Source: Onchidella celtica (lineage: Eukaryota; Mollusca; Gastropoda; Systellommatophora; Onchidiidae). From it: a stretch of DNA of 64,000 bases. The notes under the pieces are model-generated. The model did not search any database, was not told the origin of the DNA, and saw nothing but the letters and a program-made list of their open reading frames with translations. Below are positions 48,230 through 60,014 of this stretch, piece after piece; the first letter of the stretch is position 1; every line of letters starts with the position of its first letter. The stretch spans positions 72,143,118 to 72,207,117 of the forward strand of contig OZ007569.1 in NCBI GenBank assembly GCA_963931925.1, given 5' to 3'. A program made the position numbers and the translations under genes.

Positions 48230-49123
48230 GTATGTTCATTTTGAAATTCTTACGCCGCGAACACAGCAAAAGAGTATTTTCGTAAAGGCGCTGCGCGGCG
48301 CAGTCTAAAGAATAAATTGTAAAATATCTTTAATTATTGAAGAAAATCGAATTCTGCTCGAATCTTGTCTTAATTTTTGGCCCCTGAAAGCAAAAATGCC
48401 ATCAGATTTTGAGTGCGGTCAATCCCCTTGAAGATAATGGCCATGAAATGCTAGGTCCAGTAATGGCCAGTGACATCAGATCACGAGGTGTGTTGACAAT
48501 CATTGACACTTTGGAGAGGTCATGAGAGACGGTACAATATGCTTGAGTACGCTTCGGAAGGAATTACAACTTCATTCCTACGATAAAAGCTTGGCCTACG
48601 TATGATTTTGTATGTTTTGGAATGTGTTCTACGTGTGTATCAAGTGTTTCTACCTGTGTATCGAGTGACAAATAATACAATTCATGCTTTCGACGGCACG
48701 GCGCCATTGCGAAAATACGCTTTTGCCATGTTCACGGCCTTAGTTTCACATTCATTGTAACACAACAGCGCAATCTCTACAAAATTTCAAAAATGTGCCT
48801 GTCTGTCTGTTTAATGTTGATACAAATCCACAGTTTTAGTCTGATCTACACCAAATTTGACATGGATTATATGCAGATAGGTCAGGGTCTGGTCATGGCG
48901 AGGTTGAATAAAATTCTGGGATGCTGTAGGCGGACACCCAGCCACTGATTTACATTTTGTGATAACAACTGATAACATTAATTTATTCTTTCTTTCAATG
49001 CTGTTTCTAATCATTGCCTTCGTCATAATAAATCAAATGACAGACTGATGGACACAGATGTTTATATCCTTGAACTTAAGTTTGAATGTCAGTGGGAGTT
49101 AATGTTTTCAACGTTTTTTGCAG
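48230..49123 (+). other. Intron 2 of the PHD-OTU-MULE gene
   Basis: Bounded by GTATGT and TTTTTTGCAG. No further feature recognised. Confidence 0.6.
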
Positions 49124-52100
49124 ACTTGGTAATACATCCTTCTCGTCAACGCAGGCTCAGGCTGATTTGCTGCTGCTACGAACATATGACATCTGCCTAC
49201 CAGAAGCTCAGGAAGGTGCAGCAACAGCAACAGCAGCAGGTGTGGACAAAACCACAACTCAGATACTCAAGAGGTACCACCACCCAATAATTCTTGAGAC
49301 ACACACCCCTGTCAACGTCACTGGTGATGGAAACTGTCTGTTTCGGGCCGTGTCAATGGGTCTCTTTGGGACGGAAAAGTATTACTTGTTGATAAGATTG
49401 CTCACAACCATTGAGATGATTGTGAATGAAAACCACTATAACTATGAACATGGAGCGTTTGTTGATCACTTTCATGAGCAAAGGCTGATTTTTGATAAAT
49501 ATGACAAGATCCTGGAAGACGTATCAAAGGACAGCAGCTACTGTGGCGTAATGGCCATAAGTGCCATTAGTGCTGCTCTTAATGAGGCAATAACTTCCTA
49601 TTGTCCCCCCACACAAGGTGCCGATTTTTTTACAGAACCATTGTCCCGCACTGTACGCGGACGTGATGTATCGGAACGCGTTACCAAAAATCACACTCAT
49701 GTGGACAACCTCTTTTTTTCCAAAGAGTGTAACTGACTTCAGACCAAATCATTTTGTGTTAATGTATGATAAGAGACAGTCTGATGTTATTGATTTGACG
49801 GCCATTGAAGATGAGGATGATCCAGTTGTTTTTACTGCTATGGCTGCTAAGCATGATAATGATGAAGAAAGTGGTGATGTTTCGTCTGTTACTTCTCCAT
49901 CCACAGATGATGATGGCAGTGGTGATGACAACATTTCGTCTGCTGCTGTCCTTACTGATGATGATGATAATGATGATGATGGTGGTGGTGATGGTGTCGA
50001 TATTGGTGGTGGCGATGATGATGGTGGTACTGTTGATGTTCATGCAAACCTCCTACCTCATGGCAGATTCCTAGAAGCAGAAAATGTCATCAATATCCTT
50101 AAAACTGCCTCATTTAGTTCAAATTCAGATTGTATCCCTGAAGTTCCAAGAGGCCAACAAGATCATGTTTTACTTTGTTGTAAATGATGAGAAGAATGTC
50201 GATAGAAGGAAGCAGGCAAAAAAGTCCCAATTCTGGGATGACAGAGGTGCGCGGGTAGGGGGGAGCACTAGCAGAACATTCTATATAAGAGAGAAAGGAA
50301 AACTCAAGACTATAACATACCGGCAAGGGAAATATTGTAAGCAACAAAGACAAGATAAAAGGTTTATTCAAGTTCCTTTGAATCCCCAACCAGAGGCTGT
50401 AGATGTCATTCAACTCAATCGTTATTATGCAAAACATGGCACCAGAGCAGAATATGAAAAAAGAGTGTCGTATCTGGTTGGTCAGGATGTTGCCCCGGTG
50501 GCAGTTTATGAGTTTAAGGGTTGTTGCCCAGTGCTGGCTCCCCACACCTATATAAGGACAAAGCCAACAGTAATTGAAAAAATAAAAGACGAGGCCAAAG
50601 CAAAAAAACCAGGCGATATTTACACCAACACAAAAGATTCTATACTTAAAGGGCCTTGCAATAGAAGACAGATTTATAACATCAAATCCAGGAACAAAAC
50701 TGATGGCCAGGCCCTTCCCAAGGCCAACTTTGCGGACCAAGTAGCAGCACTTGAGGAACTACAAAACACACTTCCTTTTTTGCAGTTAATTGTCCGTCAG
50801 AGTCAGAAAGTACCAAGCATTATCCTTTATAATATAGAAGACCAGATAAAGGACTTAACGAGATTTTGTTTGCCATCCTCACGCAGCACAGTCCACTGTG
50901 ATAGGTATCGATAAGACGTTCAACCTCTCAGATGTCCATGTAACAGTGACTGTGTACAAATGCCTAGCAGTCAAAAGGGGGGACACTGATGCGCATCCGA
51001 TCTTCTGCGGGCCGTTACCATTGCATGGCAACAGCGACAGGGATACATTTTTCATGTTTTTGCACCATCTTTCTGGTAGATTGCTGGATTGTGCTCAGCT
51101 CCCAGTTCTTGGCAATGATGAGGAGAAGGCCTTAAGGCAAGCAATGGCCTTGGAATTTCCTCACACGCCAAGACTGGTATGTACTAGACATTTAAAGAAG
51201 AACTTTACATATGCACTTGCAGACAAAGTCGGACAGATAAAAAAAGAAAGACAGCTCATAGTAGGCAAGGTGTTTGGAGAAAATGACATCAGTAAAAGAG
51301 CTTCTGACCACCAAGATTTAGATGACAGGATGCAACACTTGGTGGACAATGTCCAAAATGAGTCCGTCAAAAAACTGCTTGACCGAATGACTCCACTTCT
51401 GGTAGAGAATGCTACAGCGCTTGGGAGGACAGGACTGCAAGTAACCAGTCCTTTGTGGACAAATGATAATTGTGAAAGCTTGAATCACTGCCTCAAACAA
51501 GCTTTGTCGTGGCACTCTGTGAAACTGATTGAACTCGTCCAAAAGCTTCACAGTGTCATTACAATGCAGTACAGGGAATTGCAACGCGCAGTTTGTGGAG
51601 TTGGCGAGTTTGTACTGGTGGACGAATACCAGAGATTTGCTGTGCCCAGAGATGTGTGGTATTCGTACTCTGAAAAACAAAGAACACGCCATTTAAAGAA
51701 ATTTTCAGGCACATCAAAAGAAATGCTCGTCAGAAGCACTAATTTGAAAAAGGTGGCTATTGAGCCAAAACACAAGGGTAGAAAGCCCGGCCAAAAAAAG
51801 AGAAATATTTGCGAAAGAACTTCAAGTGTGACAAAAAAAGCAAAGACGGAGCATCACTCAACAGACAATGATTTTGCCTGAATACCACACATCTCTGGAC
51901 GCAGACATCTTGTCATGGATTGTTTCAGCATGTCCATCTATCCATTCGTCTATCGTATATCGTCATTAAATTAATTAATTGATAAAAAATATAAATTCCA
52001 TGTGTGATTGTATAGCCTACATCTGACAAATCCTGTAGTTTCAGTACCAGTACGTCCTGTTGTGTGTAATCATGTCATCACCATTTGTTGTCCTGTCATA

Positions 52101-52179
52101 CAATTTTGTGTGACAATGAAAATATCACTATTAAAAAGTTGTATTGGATTGATCACCTTGTGTGAGCACGTTTGTGTTG

Positions 52180-52919
52180 ATATTTTGTTGTTATCAGTTG
52201 TTATCAGCTGTTATTTGTTGTAATCAGTTGTTATTTGTTGTTATCAGTTGTTATTTGTTGTTATCTCGACAAAGATAAATGGGTACTTATCTTTATCGAG
52301 ATAACAACAAATAACAACTGATAACAACAAATAACAATTGATAACACAAAAATACATTGATTCCAGCATCAAAAATTAATATTCATGAGGTCAACCAATT
52401 TTACTTTCGATTTGAAGGTACACAAAAAAGGACGCAACTCCGGTCATCGCTAAAGAATATTCTACTTCCGGTAGTTGCTTGGAGTTGTGCACGTAAAGTT
52501 GAGGCCTGATTGACCACATGAGTATTGATTTTTGATGCTGGAATCAAATTATTTTTGTGTTATCAGAACTTGTTATTTGTTGTTATCAGTTGTTATTTGT
52601 TGTTATCTCGACAAAGATAAATGGGTACTTATCTTTGTCGAGATAACAACAAATAACAACAGGTCAACCAATTTTACTTTCGATTTGAAGGTACACAAAA
52701 AAGGGACGCAACTCCGGTCATCGCTAAAGAATATTCTACTTCCGGTAGTTGCTTGGAGTTGTGCACGTAAAGTTGAGGCCTGATTGATCACATGAGTATT
52801 GATTTTTGATGCTGGAATCAAATAATTTTTGTGTTATCAGAACTTGTTATTTGTTGTTATCAGTTGTTATTTGTTGTTATCAGTTGTTATTTGTAGTTAT
52901 CTCGACAAAGATAAGTACC
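52180..52919. repeat. Compound right terminus: repeated and back-to-back MULE ends
   Basis: Outward-facing ends (GTTATCTCGACAAAGATAA...GGTAC) occur at about 52262-52290, 52602-52628 and 52898-52919. Inward-facing ends (GGTACTTATCTTTRTCGAGA) start near 52286 and 52625. Hence the right side contains what look like two small foldback elements (about 52286-52628 and 52625-52919) abutting the terminus of the coding element. The shared interior includes CTACTTCCGGTAGTTGCTTG and GATTTTTGATGCTGGAATCA. Confidence 0.75.
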
Positions 52920-52928
52920 CGCTAGATC

Positions 52929-53659
52929 TACATACAACTTTTTCTGTTTGCCCAATTTTGACATTGTTTATACCGGTAGCCCTGCTGCGACCCAACAGTT
53001 TTTCTGTGGTTTTTATGATTATTTCCTCTCGATGCTAGCCTGGCTTCAAAACGATACTTCTTTTCAAACATATCTTAGCATAGGAAAGGAAAAGCTCTAT
53101 CCCCGATACTTTTAATGACATGTGCGATACTGTCAGAATGGCTCCAGATGGAGAATGAAAATTAGAACTGTTGACAGCACGATGAAACAATGCATTTTCT
53201 ATAAATGCAAAAATAAAACCAATCAAAATAATAAAAACTTCCGTGCACCCTCCACGGTATTTGAAATGTACATGCTAAATTTGGTTACTGTAGATGGCCT
53301 AATAAAAAAGTCTTTTGCGTTCAAAGGTGGAGAATTTGTGTAATACATGTATATAATTAGAAGAAAATAATCTTCTTCGGTTATGGTTATGAACTACTTG
53401 ACAGGTCTTAAGTCACACGCCTGCACTACAGTAACGTGAATGGAAATTTTAAAAAGTGACAATCCAATTTTTAACCACTGGTACCTATGTAAAGGTTGTA
53501 ATTTGTTTACATACTATGTCTTTGTCTGCACAAGTGAGAACCATTCAAAAACAGACAGTGTTATACGACACATACAATGTTGTATGCCATGTTACTTCAT
53601 GGAATAAACCTGTTATTGTGTTATGATATGTTTATATAATGAGGAATTAGATGTGTGTA
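52929..53659. other. Non-coding stretch
   Basis: Contains the second copy of a hairpin phrase GACCCAACAG-TTTTT-CTGTGG (52990-53009). No gene supported. Confidence 0.45.
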
Positions 53660-54661
53660 CAATGTCTAAGATAAGATAAGATAAGATAAGATAAGATAAA
53701 TTTTATTCGTCCTTGTACAAGGAAATTTGTTTTGATCATTGAATACATAACAATACAGTTACAGAAGCAGAAAGTATGATACATAGCGCGCACACACACA
53801 TATATACACACAGACTGATAAATTAACTAAATTAACAAAATTAACAGTGCACACAATATGCTTCCCTAACTAAAACACATTGACCTGACACGCAGGACAT
53901 AATTCAACTGTGCACAGATTACGATCAAGATGACGACATTATTGTAACATCCTAGTTGATGATGGAATAAACGATTTAAAGTAGCGCTCAGTTTTAGTTT
54001 TCTTTGACAACAGCCTTAAACTTCTTACAGATCTTATGTATTCTTTGTTCAGGGGATGTTGGGGGTCATTTATAATAATATTAGCTTTTTTAATACAAGC
54101 ACCAGTGTACAGCTCATCAAATTTTGGCAGATCACAGATACAAATTTTGGATGCTTTTTTAATTAAAATATTGATCTTATTTTTTTCTTTTTGTAAGATG
54201 TTTCCTCCCCAACAGACAACTCCATACATCAGAACGCTCTGAATAGCCATGGTGTAAAATATTTTCAGAATGCTTTTGCTAACTTTTAAAGAGCGGAGCT
54301 TTCTGAGGAAATACATGCGTTGGTTAGCTTTCTTGTATACATATGTTACATGCGCATGCCAGTTAAGCAATGAATCAATAGTAATGCCAAGATATTTGGC
54401 CTCTGTAACAATTTCGACCTCTTCATTGTTGATAGTAAGAGGGCAAACAGGATCGTTATTTTTCCTAAAGTCAAAAACAAGCTCTTTTGTTTTCTTACCA
54501 TTCAGTAGAAGATAGTTGTTATTACACCAACAATGAAAGGATTGTACAATGTTAGAATATTCGTGGCCAGAGTTAGATAAAAGACCTAAAATAGTAGAGT
54601 CGTCGGCAAATTTAAGAAGATAAACGTGGTTGTGTGTTACAGTGAAATCGTTTGTATACAA
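53660..54661 (-). mobile_element. CR1/L2-like LINE, 3' half
   Basis: The minus strand encodes FADDSTILG (the catalytic YADD-type block with F), then EAKYLGITIDSLLNWHAHV, FLRKLRSLKVSKSILKIFYT and a C-terminal segment ending RYFKSFIPSSTRMLQ with a stop at 53939. This order and the YLG-x-T/I-I-D block fit the CR1/L2/Rex group of LINEs. The 3' untranslated end closes with CGAATAAAATTTATC and a (TTATC)n tail at about 53667-53700 (plus strand (GATAA)n). The copy is 5'-truncated inside the reverse transcriptase at about 54661 but the remaining 240 codons are open. Confidence 0.82.
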
Positions 54662-54866
54662 TGTGTATGTGCTCTTAATCGCTCTATGAAAGTGAATTTC
54701 TCTGATGGGATAATATTAATAAAGTGATTCTTATTTTAACTTGTCTGATGCCATTTTATAAGTTGCAGAAGTGAACGAAAATAGTTTTTTTCAGGGGCGT
54801 ATCCACATTAAAATTAAAAGTTAAGCAAGAAATGGACAGATAGGGTCAGGGCCAATAAAGATAGAC
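54662..54866. other. Short non-coding spacer
   Basis: Nothing recognised between the two LINE fragments. Confidence 0.4.
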
Positions 54867-55100
54867 AACAAAACATTGATATTTTCAGGAGAAGATAAAC
54901 ACCAAAGAGGAACAGGCATCTTGTTCGATGAATCAACAGCAAAAAGCGTCAAAAGTTTGTCCCCAGTATAAGACAGAGTAATTATCGCCAAACTAGAAGC
55001 TAAACACCTAGATATAGGCATTATTCAAGTATACGCGCCAACTTCAGAAAGCGAAGATGAAGAAATAGAATAATTTTATGAAGAGATTACAGATAGAGCA
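54867..55100 (+). pseudogene. LINE endonuclease N-terminal fragment
   Basis: The frame from 54879 reads GTGILFDESTAKSVKSLSPV, stop, DRVIIAKLEAKHLDIGIIQV followed by YAPTSESEDEEIE, stop, FYEEI. This is the start of an apurinic-type endonuclease of RTE-like LINEs (I-x-VYAPT block). Two in-frame stops make it dead. It breaks off at the gypsy LTR beginning at 55103, and no continuation was found on the other side. Confidence 0.68.
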
Positions 55101-55102
55101 AA

Positions 55103-55691
55103 TGTAGCAGTTGATGTAAATTTCAGCACGTTATGATAGGGAGAGTCAGGTGACCTGAACTGCTACCCTTTAAAAACGAAACTGTCTCGAACCGTCGTAG
55201 AAATAAATGAAAACAGGATCCGATGAACGATTAACATTAACTTTTAATAACTGTAGATGAACGCTGGATATCTCAGAACTTACTTACTTACGGGGAAGGC
55301 ACGCAGGTCTACCTACAAAACTTAGATTGTATTTTGCACGCACACAGAATGACCGGATCTTGCCCACATGCGAAATAACTATCTTGCACACACAGCCAAC
55401 CGTCCGACTCACCCCTATATCATTATCTAGAGATGGAAGGTTCACGAAAATGCTCAAATTCCGGTGCCTCTAGAACTCACTACACAGCTACCTTACTATC
55501 ATACGCAACTCCAAGGCCAATCTAGCGCAATCTCGAACGACTCGAACTTACCGGGTTTTCCCAAATAGAACGACACGCGACACTGAAGGGGCGCAAACCG
55601 CTGGCGGGAAGAGGCAAGAGAGGTGCGCGGGGCGACAAGGGAGATAACGAGATCCGATTGCTGTTAATTGCTGTTAAAAACCTGGGTTACA
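55103..55691 (-). repeat. 3' LTR of the gypsy element
   Basis: On the plus strand it starts TGTAGCAGTTGATG and ends GGGTTACA, so it reads TGTAACCC...CTACA in element orientation. The first 350 or so bases match the other LTR with scattered changes. Confidence 0.85.
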
Positions 55692-55708
55692 CAACTCCCC
55701 AATTTAAG
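55692..55708 (-). promoter_or_regulatory. Candidate polypurine tract
   Basis: In element orientation AAATTGGGGAGTTG stands directly before the TG of the 3' LTR, where the plus-strand primer is expected. Confidence 0.6.
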
Positions 55709-56519
55709 TTGAACATTCTTCAACTATCTACATCACAAAGCGTCTACACCGTCATAAAATAACAAGCACTCATCACTCTACAATCTCATAATAGTTATTG
55801 CCAATGCTGTACATCTGTAATACAAGCTATGTGCCTTCCCAATATCATAAGTACAATGCCGTAACTGTAGTATCCTTATGACACAACGCAATATCATTAC
55901 AATACCATTGCAATACTATTAAGTTATACAAGTTATACAATACCACTACTGTGATAAAACAATGGTTAATGATACTGTTACAAAACCAATACCATACCAT
56001 CCCACTGTGATGAAACGATGGCCATCGTATGTATAAATGCTTCATGCACGAACCATAGCACATAAACCGCTGTGCATACCATGGTGGTGAAAAAAAAAAA
56101 ATGCATAAACTCACAGATACAATTGATGCAATGGCAAAAATACCAATACATATCGGCCACTGATCAGGGTCTAGTTTCATCATATTAGTTCAAATAAGTT
56201 ACAACAAAGCAATGTTAGCACTGTCCAAGCTTGGCACACTTGTAAATTACATCAGGGCAACATACAAAATCACTGCTTGCTCGCAGTTCCCATTTTGGGT
56301 TACCCTTTTTAAAAAAATACACCACGCTTCATTGATAACAAATAATGTTGACATAGTACAAAATCAAAATATGACTGATACATCGTGGCTCTCTGCCAGA
56401 CATCAATACTCAGTCAGACACCTCATTACACTAATTACAATGCAATACAGTCATCCCAGAAGGTCATCTAATAGGCAAAAATCTGGGTTACAATGCATTT
56501 CACTGACAGTGTACTACTT
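55709..56519 (-). other. 3' non-coding part of the gypsy element
   Basis: Between RNase H stop and polypurine tract. No domain or frame of note. Confidence 0.5.
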
Positions 56520-56855
56520 TCAAAATACTCTACTCAGGAAGTCGGCGCCGACATTTTCATTGCCTTTGGCATACTTAATCCTGAATCGAGATGACTGTAA
56601 AAATAAACTCCATCGTAATAGCTGTGGACTGTCAAATCTGGCAGAATTCAAATAGTCTAATGACCGATGGTCAGTTTGGAGCACAAACTCCTTTCCATCT
56701 AAATACGAAGTAAACTTCTTTACAGCCCAAACAATAGCTAAACATTCGCGCTCTGAGACCGAATATTTCGTCTCACGAGACAATAGCTTACGACTAGCAT
56801 ATGCTACAGGGTACAACTTTCCCTCGTACTCCTGCATAAAAGCAACGCTAGGTCC
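56520..56855 (-). pseudogene. gypsy RNase H domain
   Basis: The frame has LYPVAYASRKLLSRETKYS, ECLAIVWAVKKF (with catalytic Glu in the SERE segment), LQTDHRSLDYL (Asp) and ENVGADFLSRVF (Asp). The first catalytic aspartate that normally lies upstream is lost at the deletion junction. The domain would remove RNA from RNA-DNA hybrids during reverse transcription. Confidence 0.8.
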
Positions 56856-57253
56856 TCCGTCGTTCCACCGTTGTCCCCTTCAAGGCCACAGTCCTCGACG
56901 GCTGTTATGTCAGCTGACTCCACCGGTTGACTCTCGTCCATCAGGTCGTCCTCTGCCAGCACAGTCCCAGCACATTCACCGTCGTCGGCATCTCCAACGG
57001 CGTCGCTCCTGCCGTCGTTCATCTCACACGTCTCAGCCACGACAGGTGTCGGTCCCTTGGCCGCTGCCGCTGCCTGCGTCGTGGCTGGTGCGGTTCCTGG
57101 GCTACATCTCTTGAGAAGGTTAGCGTGCAATGTTTTCTCCTTCACACCCACTTTGACTCTGTAGTCGATGACGCCGACAACCGAAACTACCTTGTATGGC
57201 CCCTTCCATTGAACTAGGAGCTTGTCAGCGTTCGTCGGCAGTAGTACTAACAC
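56850..57253 (-). pseudogene. gypsy integrase C-terminal region
   Basis: Starts VLLPTNADKLLVQWKGPYKV and continues DYRVKVGVKEKTLHANLLKR, the conserved tail of this integrase type, followed by an acidic, low-complexity linker. It runs out of frame into the RNase H segment after GLEGDNGG. Confidence 0.75.
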
Positions 57254-57342
57254 TTCATCGCCAGGGCGGAACTTCCTCTCTCGCGCCTTCCGATATTATT
57301 AGGTTTTCTAACTACCTTCTGCCTTGGAGAGCTCTTCCGTCG

Positions 57343-58145
57343 CTAGCTTCCATGTGTTTTCCAGCCTCTCGCGTAGTTCCATGACGTACTGATAACTAGT
57401 CTTCGTCTCCGGCTCCTATAAGTCCTTGGTCCATAGTTGTCGTAAGATATGCACTGCACTGGTCCTCTCACGGTTCTCCCATATAACAACTCGAATGGGG
57501 CAAACTTTGTCGATTCTTGCAGAACTTCACGATACGCGAATAGTAGCGGGTTAACGTATCGGTGCCACTGCTTTGGTTGCTCTGCGCACAGTCGCCTCAA
57601 GCTCTTCTTCAGTGTGCCGTTGAATCGCTCCACCAGCCCGTTGCACATGGGGTGGTAGACTGTAATGGTCGACTGTCGAATCCCCAGTAGTCTGTTCGTT
57701 TCTTTCATGACGTCCGACATGAACTGGTTCCCTTGGTCCGATAAGATCTCCTCGGGCACACCCAAAGGGCTGTAGATATTTACTAAGGCTTCTGCCACCG
57801 TCTCCGCGTCGATCCTCTTCAAGGGGGTCGCTTCAGGGTAACGAATAGCGTAGTCTACGTTTACCAGGATGTATCGATGTCCGTCTTCATTTGGGGGGTC
57901 AATAGGTCCTACTGGGTCCACGGCCACCCTCCTAAACGGGACGTCTACCACTGGCATACTCTGCATATGCACGTTTGGGGTCGCTCCCTTGTTCACTGTC
58001 CTCTGGCAGATGTCGCATAGGCGGCAGTATCTCGCGACGTCACCTTCGATTCTAGGTCAGTACAAATTGCTCATCACCCTGTCCTTCGTCTTCTTAACGC
58101 CGAGGTGTCCTCCGACGATCGAGTCGTGGGCAACACTCAGTACAT
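57343..58145 (-). pseudogene. gypsy integrase: zinc finger and DDE core
   Basis: The N-terminal zinc-binding part reads HDSIVGGH...YCRLCDIC (HHCC), interrupted by one TGA between the His and Cys pairs where a YWP-type Trp is usual. The core has YILVNVDYAIRYPEA (first Asp), ILSDQGNQFMSD (second Asp) and CNGLVERFNGTL (Glu). Homology is lost near 57430. The enzyme would insert the DNA copy into the genome. Confidence 0.8.
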
Positions 58146-58942
58146 ACAGTAATCGTAGCCTGTCTCATGTCCTTATAAATCCCGCACAGTACACCTCCGT
58201 GTTTCTCGAGGTGTACAGACTTGTTGCCTCTTTTCGCCGGGATTCTCTTCTGCTCCAACCTCTTGAGGTCTTCGTCATCTTCCTGGAGTCGGATGAGTTC
58301 CTCCCTATCCACTCCCGCGTGCCGTTCTGCCTTCGGCATTCTTAGCGACGTAGACTGGTCCTTCCTCTTCTCCTGGGCCCTCGTGGTCACCGCACCTACC
58401 ATCACCTCAGTATCAGGGTCGTACGGGTCCTTCGCTGCGTCCACGTTCCCGACTACTAGGTCGCAGATGGTCTCCGGGAGACACAGCGCCGTCACTCTGC
58501 CCGTCAGGTGAGGCGTCCTCACGTCGATAACGGCTTCCTCCGCCGCCAGTAAGGAGTTGTCGACCCTAGCGATAAGTTTCTTCCCACCGGTGAGCTGTCC
58601 GTCGTCCACCATTGATCGCCGCACCACAACACCTTCATAGCTGGTATCTCTCAGGACGTCTACCGCTCGATCTCCAATCAAGCCCTTCATCACTGGTAAC
58701 TTCAGTTCATCCACGGTCCTTCCGTCACTGCATCCTCCGCACGTAACAGTCACCGCTAACTGGAGCTTCCCGTCCTTCATTACCGCTTGAACGTTGATGC
58801 TGGTGTCAGCCGTCGTCAAATCCTGTCTTGACGACTCGTCCGCCGCTATAATTACGGCCGCCGCCGCCGCCCTGTTCTGCTTGCCTCGTCCCATATCCTT
58901 CTGGGCCGGACACATCTTCCGAACGTAGGCCTGGCTTTCCAC
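58094..58942 (-). pseudogene. gypsy protease and pol linker
   Basis: The middle has LKGLIGDRAVDVLRDTSYEG, in which DTS sits at the place of the aspartic-protease active site. A linker with DREELIRLQEDDEDLKRL then leads into the integrase N-terminus. It overlaps gag by 137 bases in another frame; the switch falls inside the second zinc knuckle. Confidence 0.65.
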
Positions 58943-59924
58943 ATAGGTAACATTTCAACTCACCTTTGTCATTTATCCTTGTACGACACTCCGTCGCCTT
59001 GTGTCCTAGCTTCTGGCACCTATGACAGACCTGTGGGCTTCTGTCTCCGTTGGGCCTCTGTCGCACTGGCCGGCTTTGCTGTCTGGCGCTCCCGCTGAGT
59101 GTCCGATTCCTCGCTACCAGGTACGCCTCCGCTGAGTCTGCCATGTCCTGTAGCGTCTTTGGCTTCCTCTCCCTCACATGGGTCGCAAGATCTGGTGGGC
59201 AATCCATGAACTGCTCTCTGACGAACAGGTCTCTCACTCCTTCGAAGGTCTCCTCCGTCTTCGACAGCTTTATCCACCTCTCCAAATAGGTCTTGATCCT
59301 GGTCAAAAGGATGCCAACAACTTCTCCATCTTCAGGCTTACCTTGTCTGAACATGAGCCTGTATCCGTCCTCTGACAGGTTGTACCTCTTCTGCATAGCT
59401 TCCTTGACTCTGTAGTAGTTCTCAGCTTCGTCGATTGGCAGTCTGCAGAAGCACTCCAAAGTTTTCCCAGTCAGCAGGGAAGACAGTGATGTCGTCTAGG
59501 TGGATCTGGGCGAACCTTTCGAAACGCAGCAACCAGCTATCCAGGTCGTCCTTCCCATCTTGAAATGCAGGTAGCCTGGGTCTCTTGGAACTGGCGTAAT
59601 CGGTGGTCCTCTGCGTCGAGTCGTCGCTTCCATGTTGATGGCGGATCATCTCCAGCTCGTGGTTCATCCTTTCTCTTTCCAGCTGAGCCCCCCCCCCCTT
59701 TCCATTTTCAGCTGCTCCATTTTAAGTTTCTCCATGCGCTCTTGAACCTCCAACTGTCGTTGAGTCTCCTTCCCCCGAGCCTCCAACTGTCGTTGAGCTT
59801 CCTTCTCCTGAGCCTCCAACTGTCGTTCCCTTTCCAGGCCTTCACGGATGTAGCCCCGTCTCTCCTGCCCAGTGAGCTCAAGGTCCTCCGCCTCCTGGCT
59901 AAGCCTTCCAATAGCCTCTGACAT
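58806..59924 (-). pseudogene. gypsy gag with SCAN-like domain and zinc knuckles
   Basis: ATG at 59924 opens a coiled-coil stretch of repeated QRQLE units. After a run of ten C (59687-59696, plus strand) the frame shifts to one with MNHELEMI and FERFAQIHLDD, and after a further shift near 59490 to CFCRLPIDEAENYYRVKEAM, a SCAN-like capsid segment. The end has CHRCQKLGHKATEC, a full CCHC knuckle, and the start of a second (CYLCGKPG) split by a frameshift. Gag would package the RNA. Confidence 0.75.
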
Positions 59925-60014
59925 GTTGTGGATATCCTCGATGATTGTTACACAATTTACTGTACTTTAGAAACACTTCGATGGTCTGGATTGAATCTGA
60001 TCGGATCTGATCGG

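Larger units (their letters stand above)
47415..51881 (+). pseudogene. PHD-OTU-MULE transposase gene (three exons, frame-broken)
   Basis: Exons 47415-47518, 48110-48229 and 49124-51881 join in phase through donors GTAAGA and GTATGT and acceptors TTTGATAG and TTTTTTGCAG. Exons 1-2 give a PHD-like Cys-rich finger: FPCTFCAEDCP, ECSVCNGWIHRRC, FTCRACC. Exon 3 has an OTU protease signature, VTGDGNCLFRAVS (Asp and Cys), with the matching His in FRPNHFVLMY. An acidic D/S/G-rich stretch of about 80 residues follows, then a basic N-terminal transposase region. The catalytic core has GIDKTFNL (Asp), LGNDEEKALRQA (Asp), CTRHLKKN (C-x2-H) and NDNCESLNHCLK (Glu), and the C-terminus is basic. Frame breaks lie near 49680, 50160 and 50885. 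The OTU part may act on ubiquitin-like modifiers and the PHD part may read chromatin; both roles are inference. Confidence 0.78.
46628..52928. mobile_element. MULE-superfamily transposon encoding PHD, OTU and DDE domains
   Basis: The left end (from 46637) GGTACTTATCTTTGTCGAGA and the right end (to 52919) are inverted repeats extending about 230-250 bases. They include repeated TAACAACAAATAACAACTGA blocks, a CCGGAAGTAG phrase and ATCGAAAGTAAAA. CGCCAGATC (46628-46636) and CGCTAGATC (52920-52928) form a 9-bp target duplication with one mismatch, the length typical of MULEs. Inside is a spliced gene whose product ends in a MULE transposase. The right side holds two extra back-to-back copies of the termini. 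Repeated and compound termini have been described for the Phantom group of animal MULEs, which is the closest match I know. Confidence 0.8.

Noticed and set aside
49749..50074. Frames rich in Ile/Thr/Ser or Met/Leu/Val in the GATGAT region
   Set aside because: Alternative-frame readings of the acidic low-complexity linker of the PHD-OTU-MULE protein.
50114..50740. 208-codon minus-strand frame
   Set aside because: Antisense to the transposase region; no domain, and the plus-strand frame has clear family motifs.
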